A DNA stretch of 64,000 bases from Opisthorchis felineus (lineage: Eukaryota > Platyhelminthes > Trematoda > Opisthorchiida > Opisthorchiidae), in the NCBI GenBank assembly GCA_004794785.1, contig SJOL01008365.1, positions 528,893 to 592,892 of the forward strand. The letters run 5' to 3'. The notes under the pieces were generated by a model, which saw nothing but the letters and a program-made list of their open reading frames with translations, was not told where the DNA came from and did not search any database. The position numbers and the translations under genes were made by a program. Below, one piece after another: positions 22,137-35,000 of the stretch (positions are counted from its first letter, which is position 1; each line of letters starts with the position of its first letter).

Positions 22137-25074
22137 TGTGATCTTTATGCATAGAAATAAAAGAGAGTGGGTCGAGTATTTTCCTAGCTATCTACTGCTC
22201 CTTTACAAGCGCAGTAAATATAATAATAATATAATATTTGTTGTAACTAATAATACATTATTTAATCTAGAAAACGTAAGGTCGTGGCAAGTAGAAGTAC
22301 AAGATACGAGAGAAAAATCCTAGAAGAATGGTACCATGCTAAGCATCTAGTCAACTGACACGTCGAAATTGACCCTTTCTACGTACCGCTCCGAGTAAGG
22401 GACCGCCAATGGAAACTCTGGGCCAGACCCGGCAATCAGACCGTCGGACCAAGAAATAGGACTCACTTCGGGAGCAAGGACCAAGCAAAAAGCCAATAGG
22501 AATTTTCTTCCAAGCGACCGGCGATCATTCAAAACCCACCTGGGTTGGTAGACTTTATATCAGCCCACACAGGCGCAAAAACCTCGCACTTCCATTCACA
22601 ACGCATTTCAACTCACCACGACTGGTGATGAGACACCTGCAACCAAATTTTTCAGCTCAGTGGATAAACCAACAGCCCTCATTATATCTAGAACTACCAA
22701 CATTCCCTCCAGCTGCAAAAGTTACTTTCTTTTATTAAACCAAGAGTTCAATGAAAGTTTAATGATAAAAAACATTTAGCACTGTGGATATGTATAACGT
22801 CCTTGGATGTGTGAAAGTCCTGAATGAAAAGCGGTCCTGACATCAAGGCCAAAACTAAGAAGGAAATTCTGATAAAAGTATTAAAAACCTTGTCTAAGTA
22901 ATGAGGCAATCGAACCTGTATTTTAAATTTCACACTGAGGTTCAGCCACCCTTGTGGCCCACTCTGTTTTTGATGAAGGAATGATTTACCTAAATGGGCG
23001 TTTTGTCATTTTACAAAGTTGATCTTGCTCATCATCTCTGGAACCTGATGGCACCCACAAGTTACTTCGTTTAGGATTGTCACGTGGCTTCTGGTCGTGT
23101 AACTTTTTACGAAGTTCAAAAGATAGTGGCTGAAACATCTTATTTGGGTGGCATGATCACTTCTTAGCAAAAGTAACTGGGGAGTCTCCAGAGCGACCGG
23201 AGTTTCTTTTTCACGAATAAAAGACTTTTGGAAAAAATGGCGAGAAATGTTCGCCGTCAATTCCTAGAAGAGATCTATTTTGGAGAAACACTATAGAAGA
23301 TGGCAGTAGAGTGGTAGAAAGGCCCATACTTTTTATCCAGACTATAAAATTTGAACGGCAACCATGGATTTGACGTCAGAAAGTGGCAAAATTCTTGTTG
23401 CCTCTGGCATGCTGCACAGAAAATACAAACAAATGGAGCGAAATGGAACAACAAATAGATGAAACCTATTGGAGACGACTGAATGTAATGATAACAAATC
23501 GAAATACGTTCACCTTTTATAGTGAAGTCACAAAGGGGTTGACGTTTGCCAACCTCAGCGAGTGGATTTTTTGCAAACGAATTCGATGAACCAGACTTTC
23601 ACTTTTCTAAAGTCGTTCGTTCAGGATGGACAAGCTTAAACTGTATGGCTAAACATACCGTCCAACTAGAGTGGAAATAAACAACCACCTTGCCTTAGAA
23701 TCTACATATTTCCATAACCGTCTTCATTAATAGTCGCAGTGAAAGTTGTGACAGTGAAGTGGAATGTGGGGATTCATTAAAGGAAACACCCAAATGCCTA
23801 GCGGTAAATTCCTTTGAAATATAATCACCCATTTGTAGGCTAAGTCTAAAAACCAGATGTGGACTAACTTATATGTAATACCGATAATTTTTCCACATTC
23901 TGTATCGCTGGAATAGCGGAAAGAAGAGAATTTCCCACCATTTCCATGGAAGTTCTCATGAGCGAACGGTTTCATTATTCTGGAAGAAATCGATATTATT
24001 TATAAATAAATCCACCCTGAAGGATTCGCCGCATTTTTATGTATATTCTCATATCATGGAATGGACATACCTTTAACGATACCCTATTTCAAGCACTTCA
24101 CGAACATGAATTTGATACAAAAGCTCATTCATACAAACCCAAGAACGGGAAAACTTCATTTTTCCTTTTTATTGTTCTGTCTAGTTTGTAACGATGTTGT
24201 CGGCCTTGTCCTTGCCCAGCGGTCATGTTGATTGACATCGATGCGGCTATACGATAAGCCTACTCCGCTTTTTTACCCTTATGGCGTCTGAATTGACAGG
24301 CAGAACGGCAGCGTGTACGCTGCAAGGGAGTTTGATCATAAGGCTGATCATGGGCGTGACCAACAGCGACCCGCGTAACCATGGCCAGTTGGCAAACAAC
24401 TGGATTTGAGAAAATTCACTTCCAATAGCGACAGTGGAATGTTTTGTATCTTACATTTAGTCAAATGGTGTTTAGGTTGCTCATCGGAATCCGGTCCGCG
24501 CGAGCGACGAGTAATCACCAGATAAGGGTAGTGGTAATGATATTGGAGGTCAGAATCACATAACCTGGCTGAGACGTGGGACATATGTTCTAAGGACTAT
24601 GTCAGTAAGTTGACAATAAGCAAAGTAGAAATATCCTGGAACTTTCTTACGGGATACTGTCTTTCAGATGGCCATTGTAAACAAACGCGACAGCATGGAT
24701 TTTTAATATTAGACGGGTACGTATTGAGTCAAAAAGCTCAACAAACACGGAGTATGTCATGCATCACCAAAACAAAAAAATCTAGGTTTCACATGAATAT
24801 CGTTCCAGATTGCCAGGCCCAAAAAGTGTGATCCCGTTTAGTAGCATAACAGATTATCTTGAAACAGATGCCCCAAGCTTATGTTCAGGAACGTATGCTT
24901 CTTGAGTTCGAGAATTTCCCGATGAGGCTGAAAGAACAATACCAGAGCAAAATGCATCTTACCAGGCATACTAATCATCTAGCGTATCATGAGCATCTAG
25001 TTTTCTATGTATAAGTTACTTCACAACTTTTACCCTACCGGATATATCCGTCTGTCAGTGCCTGGGAGACTCCA
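22137..25074. other. Long non-coding stretch
   Basis: AT-rich ATAATA runs at about 22215-22260. At 24300-24600 the GC content rises and the sequence has the look of a dispersed repeat (including 'GATCATAAGGCTGATCATG' at about 24335-24351, a short inverted repeat), but there is no second copy in the window to prove it. Confidence 0.4.
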
Positions 25075-25288
25075 CACATATGTGCGGATAACTAATAATA
25101 ATAATCGTTGGGATGTAACACCCTTTCACTGCCATGTCACCAGAAGAAAGCATGAGAGCTGGGATACTGCCACGTCGCCCAAGCCTAGACAGGAGAAGTC
25201 GAGATGTAGAGGTCGGGTTCGAACCACAGACCGTTCAGTCAATAACTTCGCGCCTTAACCACTGAGCCGTCTCGAGCACATATGTGCG
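25075..25288 (-). mobile_element. tRNA-derived SINE with target-site duplication
   Basis: The element occupies 25087-25276 and is flanked by the perfect 12-bp direct repeat CACATATGTGCG (25075-25086 and 25277-25288). On the minus strand it starts with GAGACGGCTCAGTGGTTAAG, containing an RNA polymerase III A box (GGCTCAGTGG), and about 43 nt later a perfect B box (GGTTCGAACC). A tRNA-unrelated body follows, and it ends in an ATT-repeat tail (TTATTATTATTAG), a tail type used by RTE-class LINEs. The intact boxes, tail and duplication suggest a fairly young insertion. It encodes no protein; transcription would be by Pol III. Confidence 0.88.
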
Positions 25289-28200
25289 TAGCACTCAACT
25301 AGTAGTTATTGATATGGCACGAAATTCCTTCGCAAACTTTGCCATTTCATTCAATTTTTTGTAGAACGACTGATACTGAGAATAATGTCTTGATGACACC
25401 ACCACTGGATCTGCAACAGTAGAACAGTAATAGATTAACAGTTGACGTGGAAGTGAGTCTTTGTACACAAGACGTCTGCTTTCAAACTCCATTCGAACTG
25501 AACAAAATCCCACACAAGCACTGCAATCAGTAGAACCATACCAAGAATCAAACAAGCGGAAACAGTACCCTCTAAGAATAAGACGGTCTTTTAAAAAGGT
25601 GCGACAGTAATCTACCGGGAAGCTAGACTCTTGAATGTGCATACTGTGCATACCAACTACACTAAGCTTGCGAGAAGCAACCTTTATTTGGTCTCTTAGA
25701 ATGTATTTTAGCAGTAAAATCCCTAAATGAAAATATCACCTAAAACAGTAAGTCAGGTTTGTTCGATGTGATCATCCCTCTGGAAAGAGCATACTCTATT
25801 TCCAAATGCCAAACATCGACAAAAACCATTGTCAGTCCCAGACCCACTCCCTACCAAATTTTCATCAATGTAACGGGCAAGGTAACTGCCCCTTGGGAAT
25901 TGCTGACATTGTCAGCTGATATCATCCCGTAAGGTAGGAAATTTGACTGAGATACTCCAAAGTTATGTTAGCTTCTGTGATTTTTCTGGAGCTTGATTCA
26001 TTGATGACCATGGCTTTAACGTATGGGTGTAAGGACAAGTGGTAGTTTGTTTCCAGTTTGCTTTCCAGAATTGATACCAAACACCGTATTGAATTCAGTT
26101 TAACCAAGCGGTTGACTGATCCAGGCAATTGTCTGCTCTGAACAAACTGCCCAGGAAGTTAAGTTCATTAAATTCTTAGCCAGAGCTCACAAACCTGGTC
26201 CTTCGACATCAATCGTGAGGGTCTCACTAAAGGTGGAAGCGCTTGGGTGGCTGAGTATTTTGGAATCTGACCATGGTTCTGTCGTCCCAACAACAAAATC
26301 TATCTTCAGTTGAAATTAACATTTTATTCCAGTGGCTCATTCTATTCTGTGGCTCACCATTCCAACTGTGTTGTATGTTTCTACCAAAAATGTCACAGTC
26401 AGCGGACATAGCTGAGACAGGATGTCAGAGCCAGATAGTTTTGCGTACCGCATTGGGAACCCCGAATTCCGGTATCTTCATTATATCAGGTCCTCTTTTA
26501 AGCTGTCATACGACACTGCAAAATAGGGAACTCCTCCCCGCCCCCTAGAAAACGGATGTTTTATTCAATTTATCTGGTTGATTCAATTGAACATAAACAC
26601 TCTGAACGCAATCAAAATATATTCGGAATTTTATGGTCAAAGAGGAAATCCGTGAATTTGAGATGCGAAATGGAGCCCAGTTCGTCAGTGTATAGTCTGA
26701 CCTGGAGAAAACCGGGAATACCAGCAGCTTAAACGAGTTTCTTCGAGCCTTCTTTTCATGCGTGCTGGAGGCTGAACCCCGAAAAAATGAGTTTGGCTGT
26801 TGTCCACAGCAACGGATGGCTGGTTACTTGTGCAGTTGACATCCGTCCATAGTTCAAGTGGCGTCGCAATGCCACAACTCGCCACGTATACTTTACTGGG
26901 CTGCCAATGACTGGCTTCTGAATGGATATCTTTCCGCATCGTTCCCCACTGATGGCTTGTTAAGCGTATATGGCTGAAGTGCCTCATCAAGGCATGTACG
27001 ATCGTCCGGATCTCCGATAAGCTAGTTTTCAACATGAAATTTATTAAAATTGCATAATATTAGGCCGATGACAATAGATGCAGTTTTCTTTAAAATAGAC
27101 TTCTTAGGATGAAAAGTCTAAGTAGGTCCTTTATGAACGTGAATGGAGGCTTGTGTGGACTCGACACATCCCTCATTTACCAGATCCACGTCCTATCAAC
27201 CAAACTTACGAGGCTCACCCGGAAAGCCGAGGTTGTGGATTTACGCCAACTCCAAGCTTGCATTTTTGATCGTCCTATTTGTTGGTGACATTTCAGGCTT
27301 TAATGACCCTTTTCTGATTTCTATCAAAAACGCCATTTTGACAGAAAGTTTGTTGGATTCAATTCTATTCAATCAAATATTTTTTTGCTATCTTTCGCCA
27401 TTTTTACGCACAGCTCTTGTTTGTAAGTGTTTGTGATTTGGGCAGTTGCACATCAAAACAAACCAAAAGCTCAGTGAACGGTGAAAACCGTGTTTCGGAT
27501 GGCAACCTTCAGAATGCCACTCACCTTCACTCTGATTGTTTTGACTGCCAAACTTACTGTTTTCCGAAAAGTAGAGTAACTTCATTCAAATGAGACAGCA
27601 AGCATGTCTCGGAGTTAGATTTGAAGACAGTGGATAACCTACATAAACGGTGAACGACGCGACTATTTCAACTTTTGCGAGCAAATAAACTTTGCTAAAT
27701 TCAGTCAGCCGGACCCGTATAATTAAATTTTGGTTCACAGTTAATACGGCAGTCTCCGAGACTGTTTGATTTGGGGACTAAACGAGTCCGGGGCAGATGC
27801 TGCAGGAAATACGGACGATGCATAAAATGGAAAGGGATAAGAACGTACTATTTGCTTTTCCGTTAGCAAAGGGGTTGCATTCCCCTTGCCGGTTTGACTA
27901 AATTAATTAACATACACCTTAGTCGGATGTAGAAAGAAGACGACTTTAAAAGTCCTTCTGGGGTCAGCAATTTCTTGCATACTTTCATCATCATGCTGCC
28001 AAAATATGAGGCGTTGCTACCGCGCCATATATCTATGATGTCACAATGACTGGAGAAGAAACAACTTTATACTTATCTCAAAGAATAGCTGAGTGCATTT
28101 GTTCACACAGAGGGCCCGAACAAGCTAAGCTGATGACGAATGCGACAGTAGCCTATCCGGTTTATTCATCACATCAGAAAGATCTGACTGACTCTTTCAA

Positions 28201-28640
28201 CGTCTTAAGGTCTTTAGCTTAAGAAGAGAATCCCTACTTGGCTACATTAACCCAAAAACGCCCAGTTTGGTGCTCCCAACTGACCAATTCTGTCAGTTAA
28301 CCTAATTTTTGACTAACAGATTGTCTTTTCTATTAAACCCTCGGCCACATAATCTGATTTTGCGCAAAGTTCCTAGCCTTGAACTCCATCTGGAAGTGTA
28401 TTTGCAAGCCTAGGAATCAGCAATTAAGTTATTCGTAATAATAGAGGCTGTACGGGGATGTGGGCATATTCCTCAAAATTAGTAAGCCTAGCAAACAGCT
28501 CAACAGTAGGATACTCGTTAGTCTTAGTCATATCAGTAACTAGCTTCAGTCAATCGGCTTTGTGACGCGTTTGACGGGACGATGAAGTGCTATTGAAGAA
28601 CCAGTGTTCGATGGATTATCCTGTCATAAATCGGTACACA
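25289..28640. other. Long stretch without recognised genes
   Basis: Open frames up to 118 residues (25295-25651 and 26685-27035, both minus) have no recognisable motifs or paired splice sites. No repeat copies seen. Confidence 0.45.
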
Positions 28641-28645
28641 ATTCG

Positions 28646-28901
28646 TTACGCGAAAAATATGCATGAGTGGAGATTTTTTGGTGGACGTGCTCGGAATGAG
28701 TCGGCTAGACGTTTGCTCCATAGTTTGACCGCTTTTGACCCAGCTGTGGGTGAAGTGAAAGGGTAGCCGCAAATCATTTGAACAGGCTGATGAAGGTCGA
28801 TTCCACTTGTTTGGTAGGTGCCTTCAGATACGCTTGGAGAAGTCTTAGAATATGCAGCACCAGGATGAGGCGGATAAGAAAATATCAAAAATAGCTCCAA
28901 A
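28646..28901 (-). CDS. Candidate 3' exon, unknown protein
   Basis: On the minus strand a pyrimidine-rich tract ending in CCTCTTTCAG (28911-28902) makes a good 3' splice site. It is followed by an open frame of about 84 codons that ends in TAA at 28646-28648. The peptide is rich in Pro, Ser and Thr (for example YPPHPGAAYSKTSPSVSEG) and could be the tail of a regulatory protein. I recognise no domain. Support is only the splice-site quality and the composition, so it could be chance. Confidence 0.22.
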
Positions 28902-28910
28902 CTGAAAGAG

Positions 28911-31900
28911 GAAAACAATACAAATTCATATAAGCTATTGTATCTAGTACCCTTTAGACAATACCAGCCCGCTGACAATGAAAAAGAAGTTGTGCAATCA
29001 GCCGTACATTCAGACGGTGCAAGGAAACGAGACAACCTACGCGTCGTAATATCTGGATATGCTAAACAAACTAGAAATTGTGGGATCATTTTACGGATGA
29101 TCTACTTGAGATGCTTAAATATTGTCCCAGCAATCGTAGCAAAAATATGCCCTTCAGATCAAAAACCACTACACGGATAGCCCACAAAGCGTTGTCCGTC
29201 GACCGTCACCCGATAGTCAGTCCGCTTTAACAAGGAACAACCAGCCTTGTGTGTTAAACTTCACCTTTCTCCCACTGCGTCCTCCAAGCTGGTGGCCTGA
29301 TGGCACATTTCGTCTAACGACGATCATCAGCAAAAGACAAATTCAACACATAAAACAAACTTTTTGCCCTTTTCTCAGTAAATTCCGGTGGGCAACCTCA
29401 GAAGTAGATTAATCCATTCATTTGCGAGCGGAGACAATTACAAGAAAGCGAACTGAACTCCCAGAACTATAGTAAAAATAGCTCACAACACTGCTTTTGG
29501 TCACTATACTGCATTGTCACTTTGACCTGACAATAGCTGTTAAGGACCGCCCAGCAAAAGACAGACTTGTTCACACCAGCACAAATTATCATAACAGTGC
29601 GCACAAATCTACCATCAGCATATGCAAATTTGGCGAAACTGAGACAGCGAAAGTGACGAACACGGGAAAGCTGTCAAAATACAAGCAACATGGTAGATCG
29701 AGATACATCTCCCCGTTAGGTAGTATGTTTAGTCCTCTGCGCCAGGATTCCTCGTTACCAGGATTTGTGTATCATATTCAAGGCCCAGATTAAAACCTTG
29801 TAAATTCGGGATTTATTTCACTTTGGAAAGCTGCTGGGATTAGTGAACAACCTTTTCAGCTGTGTACTCAGTCGTTGTGTTAATCGAAAAACAAAATCAC
29901 CGTTGAATATCTTCATAGTTGAAGATGATACTGAGCTATACCAGCAACACAAAGACTGCTCCGAACGGTGGTTATTGAGAGGCTTGTCAGAATCCTTTAA
30001 TTGAGTTAGACTTTAATATACATGAGTAACCGGTAGTTTCGTGCAACATAACGAGTAGATGCTTTTCCACTAGGTCATCTCGGCACACCGGGATCACTAA
30101 ACGGGACCCAAGTAAAATGGACAACTTAAAAAGAACTATGTCGTTTTTGATTTCAAAAGCTCGTCCTCGTAGTGCTTACAGTAATCTAGTCATAATTAAG
30201 ATAAATGGAGGCAGTCAGCGGAGAAAAATATACGCTTGTAAAGCATCTGCTTCTCCATCGTAATGCTTGGGGACAAAATATACAGTGTTTAGCGAACCTT
30301 TCGTTAAGGACACTGTCACTGAATAGTGTAATAATGTAACCTAGTCTTTGGTGTATCCTTCTTGTTTCTTCTACCAATAAACGCTTCCAAACTCAGTTTT
30401 ATATTGAATTAGATTGCGTTAGTTATGTTTCATTAATATCCTTCTCTTTGGTGGAACTGTAAAATCTGCATGCGGACTTTACTGGGACACACTGTGCAGC
30501 CCAATGGTACGCTGAGTGCATCGACATGAATTTAAACAGGTCTTTCGTGTGTAGAATTCCTTGACGCTAGCAACTAGACTGACAATCCCTGGTAGGTCTC
30601 ATGGCTAGTTTTAATGTAGACAAGCCATAAGATCCCAGTGTGTTAGGTCTAAAGTGTAAACTAATTTTTTGGAGCCAGCAGTACGCTTTAGAAGGGCAAT
30701 AAATGCAGTTGAACCTAGCCCATAAGTCACACCTCTCCTTGAAACTGGTTATTTACATGACAGTTTGTGACTTTGGTAAAAAATATCATTTCGGTAATGA
30801 AGGGGGTAAAACCATACAAGTGATTCTGTCCCTTTCTTGGATGATTCATTAGATGTGGTTCACCGGAGGGATTACAAGATTTTCTCAAGATGAAGCAGCA
30901 TACAATTTTTGCAGTACGTTCGTCAGTGTTTTACAATACACGGGCACATCCTGCTGCTCCGTTGATGAAACAGAAGGGTAGGATGGGTGCTGGACCACGC
31001 AATGTTGTTTTGATATTTCATTACTCGGGTGATATCACAGTGCTCGTAAAAACTTCATACTGAGCTGAACTTTTAAGCCATTCATTATAGTGAGGCAGAC
31101 AAGAATGAACCTATGAAAGTTGTTTAGCAACAGATGTTAGAGTAAATGTCAATGACTGCAAATGGAAACCTTAATTTATACCAAGCATGATGAAGAATTA
31201 TTGGTTATAGGAGAAAAATATCTTCACAAGAGAACAAATTCTAGGAATCATGACTTTTGGAATAATGCATACTCAAGGGGTTGGGTCTTTGTTAGGGGAA
31301 CTTATCATCATTTACAACAACTTACGTCGACTTCTGCCCGTGTATAATAAGACACTTTGCTGGAAATGAGAAACAGATCCTTCTAAAAGCGAAAACGGCA
31401 GGGACATCTGAGAACGAATCTTGCAGTGTTTTAACAAAATAGGTATCACTCACAAATTTCAAGAAATGGTTTTTCAAGCAAACAAGAAGAGCACTGTTAA
31501 ACAGAAGATGCGTATCTCGACGGAACTTCAACTTTTACCTTATCACGGAAAAGTTTATGTTTATTTTAATGGTGGGCGAGACAGAGTTTGTTTGATCACG
31601 CGGTAGACTTGCACAAAAATTTCGTATAAACAAGCGTTCATCAATCTTAGGTACAAAAAAATTGAAATTTTCAAAACTAAGGTCAGCAAATAATATGGGG
31701 ACTAAAACCCTGATCGACCAATCACGTCAGATGAATGTAGTTTACCCAACGTTTTGAGTTCTGGCCACGTAAAAAGCAAATAAATTGCCTGCCAGCTGTC
31801 AGCTTTTCAAAATCAAAGGCGAGAATTATGTGTTGATAGTTTCCGCCTGACATATTGTTTTGTTCCGCTTTATTCAGAGAGTAAGCAAGAATGATAGGCT

Positions 31901-34853
31901 CTTGGCGCCAATGTTACAACGTACGATCTAACACATAAAACGGCGTTCAAAGTCTCTTCTAGACTACAATGTCAACGCTGAAAGGGCAGAGCTATAAGTA
32001 ATTTAGTTTCAGAAATGCCATTTATGTTTAGCCCGCAAGTCTAAATGAGTAATATCGACTCAAACAACCGAAGATTCAAATACAACATTCAGGAAAATGA
32101 GTATCGTTCTAACTTTCAGCATCATTCTTCATACGGATAATGTGCAGGTCAGCCACTCCAGGACATTGTTTTGTACACAATCTTTGATCAAAATAAACAA
32201 GCCGGGTTACGTGACACAGCGGAACCATCCGGGATCTTTAGGACAACCTAAAAGGTCAATGGTTTCGTAGTAAAGTTGAAAAGTATCGATCATTGTCAGT
32301 TAGCAGCACAAAGTACAGACACAAAAGTCAGCATAACATTCCTGCGTGCATCCAGTTAGCTTATTTCGTCCTTTCTATTTTTCAGTAAACCACGAACAAT
32401 ATCTGTCAGCGTCATAACCCAGAGAAACAAACCTTACGACCAGTGACATAAATATACGAAAAAGGGGGAAATAAAGGTAACGAAGTCATCAGACATCTCT
32501 CGGATGACCTCCATTTGGGACGTCTCAGGCGGTGTATTCCAAACAATCTTCCCCAAGACCATTTTGACGGCCTCATTTGGCCGAACAGGAACAGACCATT
32601 AACGTTTGAGTGGGCAGGTAATATCACACAGTTTTGGTAAAAAATCTATCCTCCTTACAGTTCGTGCTGATGAGTAACAAGAAGTATACTTCCAACATCT
32701 GAAAACAAGCATCAGGAAACTTTAATACCGATGGTTTTTAGAGATCCGTAAGTGAAGACAAATTTGACCTTAAATGAGGACCATAAGAGTAGGGTTGAGT
32801 CTCATCGGGCGCACCCGAGGTGTTCAGAGATTTCGAAAATTTGTAACGAATTTATTTTACCGGATGTCAGATTTCCTCCCTTTTGTTTAGAATTGAATCT
32901 TGTGATGCCAACAACTTAGCAATACGTCATCGCTGGCGGTAGACAAAGACCGCGTACAAAAGGATCATCGGCCTGTAGGTATATTAGGAGTGACACTCCT
33001 GTGGAAGTCATCACTTATAAGGTACTAGTTCCGTGTCTATTCGTAGCTGGCGAAGTGGGCAAAGTCGTGTTACTAATTGGCACTTAAGACTAAACTTCTG
33101 ACAGACGTTGGGATATTTATTCTTTCTATTCACTTTGACAAAGAGGCAACAGCATGGAAACTCTACAGATAAAAACAACAAAAGTCTGGCCTCTGTTCCA
33201 TCATCTGAAGGTACCTGCTTCGTACGGTGATTATCGTCAGCCGCTCTGACTTCCAATTATTTACTTCCCTTATAATATGCTCCCGTAAATAGAATCCGTC
33301 ATTTTGTTGATGTCTAAATGCTGATAGCCCAGGTGGGTTTATTGGTGATCACGTGGCAACTGACCAAAAGCCAATATCTTCTATGTTCTTTAGACATTCG
33401 TTTTTATTTTACCCAGTGTTATTGAATTCCGAATAGAAAACACGGATGGCCCCATGGTTTTGATGCGGGTTGTAAAGTTACTTTGAGTAGCACATTTGCA
33501 TTCTTCTGGGTAAACTGTGTATCATGAGACGCCAAAATTCCCTTCATGTTATCGCTTTGTGCGGAATCGCGAAACACAACCACAGTTGGCGTCTGGATTC
33601 AGCATTGCATAAACTACATTTTAGCGGGTTGAGAGGGCAAGCTGTTAATCTTGCATTAATAAACACTACAACAAATTCTAAGCGCTGCAACTCACTGCGT
33701 GCCGATTATTCTGTAAATCACGCAGGTGGCTTAATTTTCTTGCACAATGAGCCGAAATTTTAAACTCTGCTACCGTAAGCCTGTTTTTTATAGGACTGAA
33801 GATAACTATCAATAGCGGAATAACGTTTACTGACTTTCATTCATATAAGCAGTGCAAAGAAGTCAAAATAAATACTCATAAGCAGACGCCGGATAATCTG
33901 TGCCCGTTTATTGTTAGAATGTACTAAAATACGTCTACCCTGTAAGTGGCATGATGAAGCCACAATCTGCATTTTCACGCGTTTTTTCGTATCGGCTTAA
34001 AATTCAGTGAGATAGATCGGAAATTTTTCTTTACTTTTTCTGAGAAGTAAATGCCAGAATTTCTCTCTGGAGTGATCCTCCTCGCCCAATAAAATTGATT
34101 TACTGAATATTGCAATGACGGAAGATTAATGTGGGGACAATTTTGTGCAGCCAGGCAACACGAAGCAGCCGTAAGTAATCCTAACATGTTCATCCTGCTC
34201 TGTTATTCAGTAATGTGTTCTCCAAAACCTTGACGTAGTCTAAAGCGTGATGCAATTGTGGATAAGACAGATAACAGAAACGTCAACGAAATTTACTAAT
34301 AGATAAGCAAAGTAACCAGACTTTGGCGTAATAACTGAAGGACATTGTTAGTTTATTCAGATAAATGCGCAGACCTGTGAAATAAAAACGTAGTTGGGAA
34401 CGAGATTTGTGATCAGCAAGATAACTAGGAATCTAGATGTCGGGTGGTATTCTTGTGAGCCATATGGTTCCAAATTAAGCCATTCCCCGAATTATTCCAC
34501 TGCAAGCCAAAGTACGAAAAGATGCCTTTTTGGCGGTTCCGTGTTTGTTGTGCTCTTCTTATTATCGCCTTGTTGGTTGCTTCTCTTGGACGTATGAAAC
34601 CGACCTGTCCGATACCGACTTTTCTTCTTTGATATACCGTCTCCACTTCTAAAAGTCCACCCAAGATGGCTCGGTGGTTTGCCTGATTTTTGTATTATGG
34701 AGAGTAATTTTGCCTCGCCGTACTAAATGCGCTTCCAAACTGCCTGATCTATCTCTATGGGGAGAAGACCGCAGGGGATACATATCACAATAGCAAACAC
34801 ATTATTTTTTCCATAAAGATTCCGTCCTCTCAGCGAAGACACTTTACGCTGAA
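28911..34853. other. Long stretch without recognised genes
   Basis: No exon, RNA gene or repeat copy recognised on either strand. Frames are 60-98 residues and featureless. It may be intron or intergenic DNA. Confidence 0.45.
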
Positions 34854-35000
34854 AAGCTGAGAAGCACCGTACAGTTGTTTGATCCTTATTTGAAGTCACC
34901 ATCAACGAGAAACCCAGAGAATTTCAAACTCGCGACCTTCTGGCCGGTCGATGAACACTTCACCGCTGGCCACGAGCAGCTGATCAGTAGTGTGATTAAC
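34854..35000 (-). repeat. Dispersed repeat S, copy 2
   Basis: Counterpart of 10808-10962, with an internal gap of about 11 nt. On the minus strand there is 'TGGCCAGCGG' (A-box-like) and, about 40 nt downstream, 'AGTTTGAAATTC' (B-box-like), consistent with a decayed tRNA-type SINE. Confidence 0.55.

Noticed and set aside
24300..24600. GC-richer block that looks like a dispersed repeat
   Set aside because: No second copy in the window and no domain, so it is not listed as a repeat.
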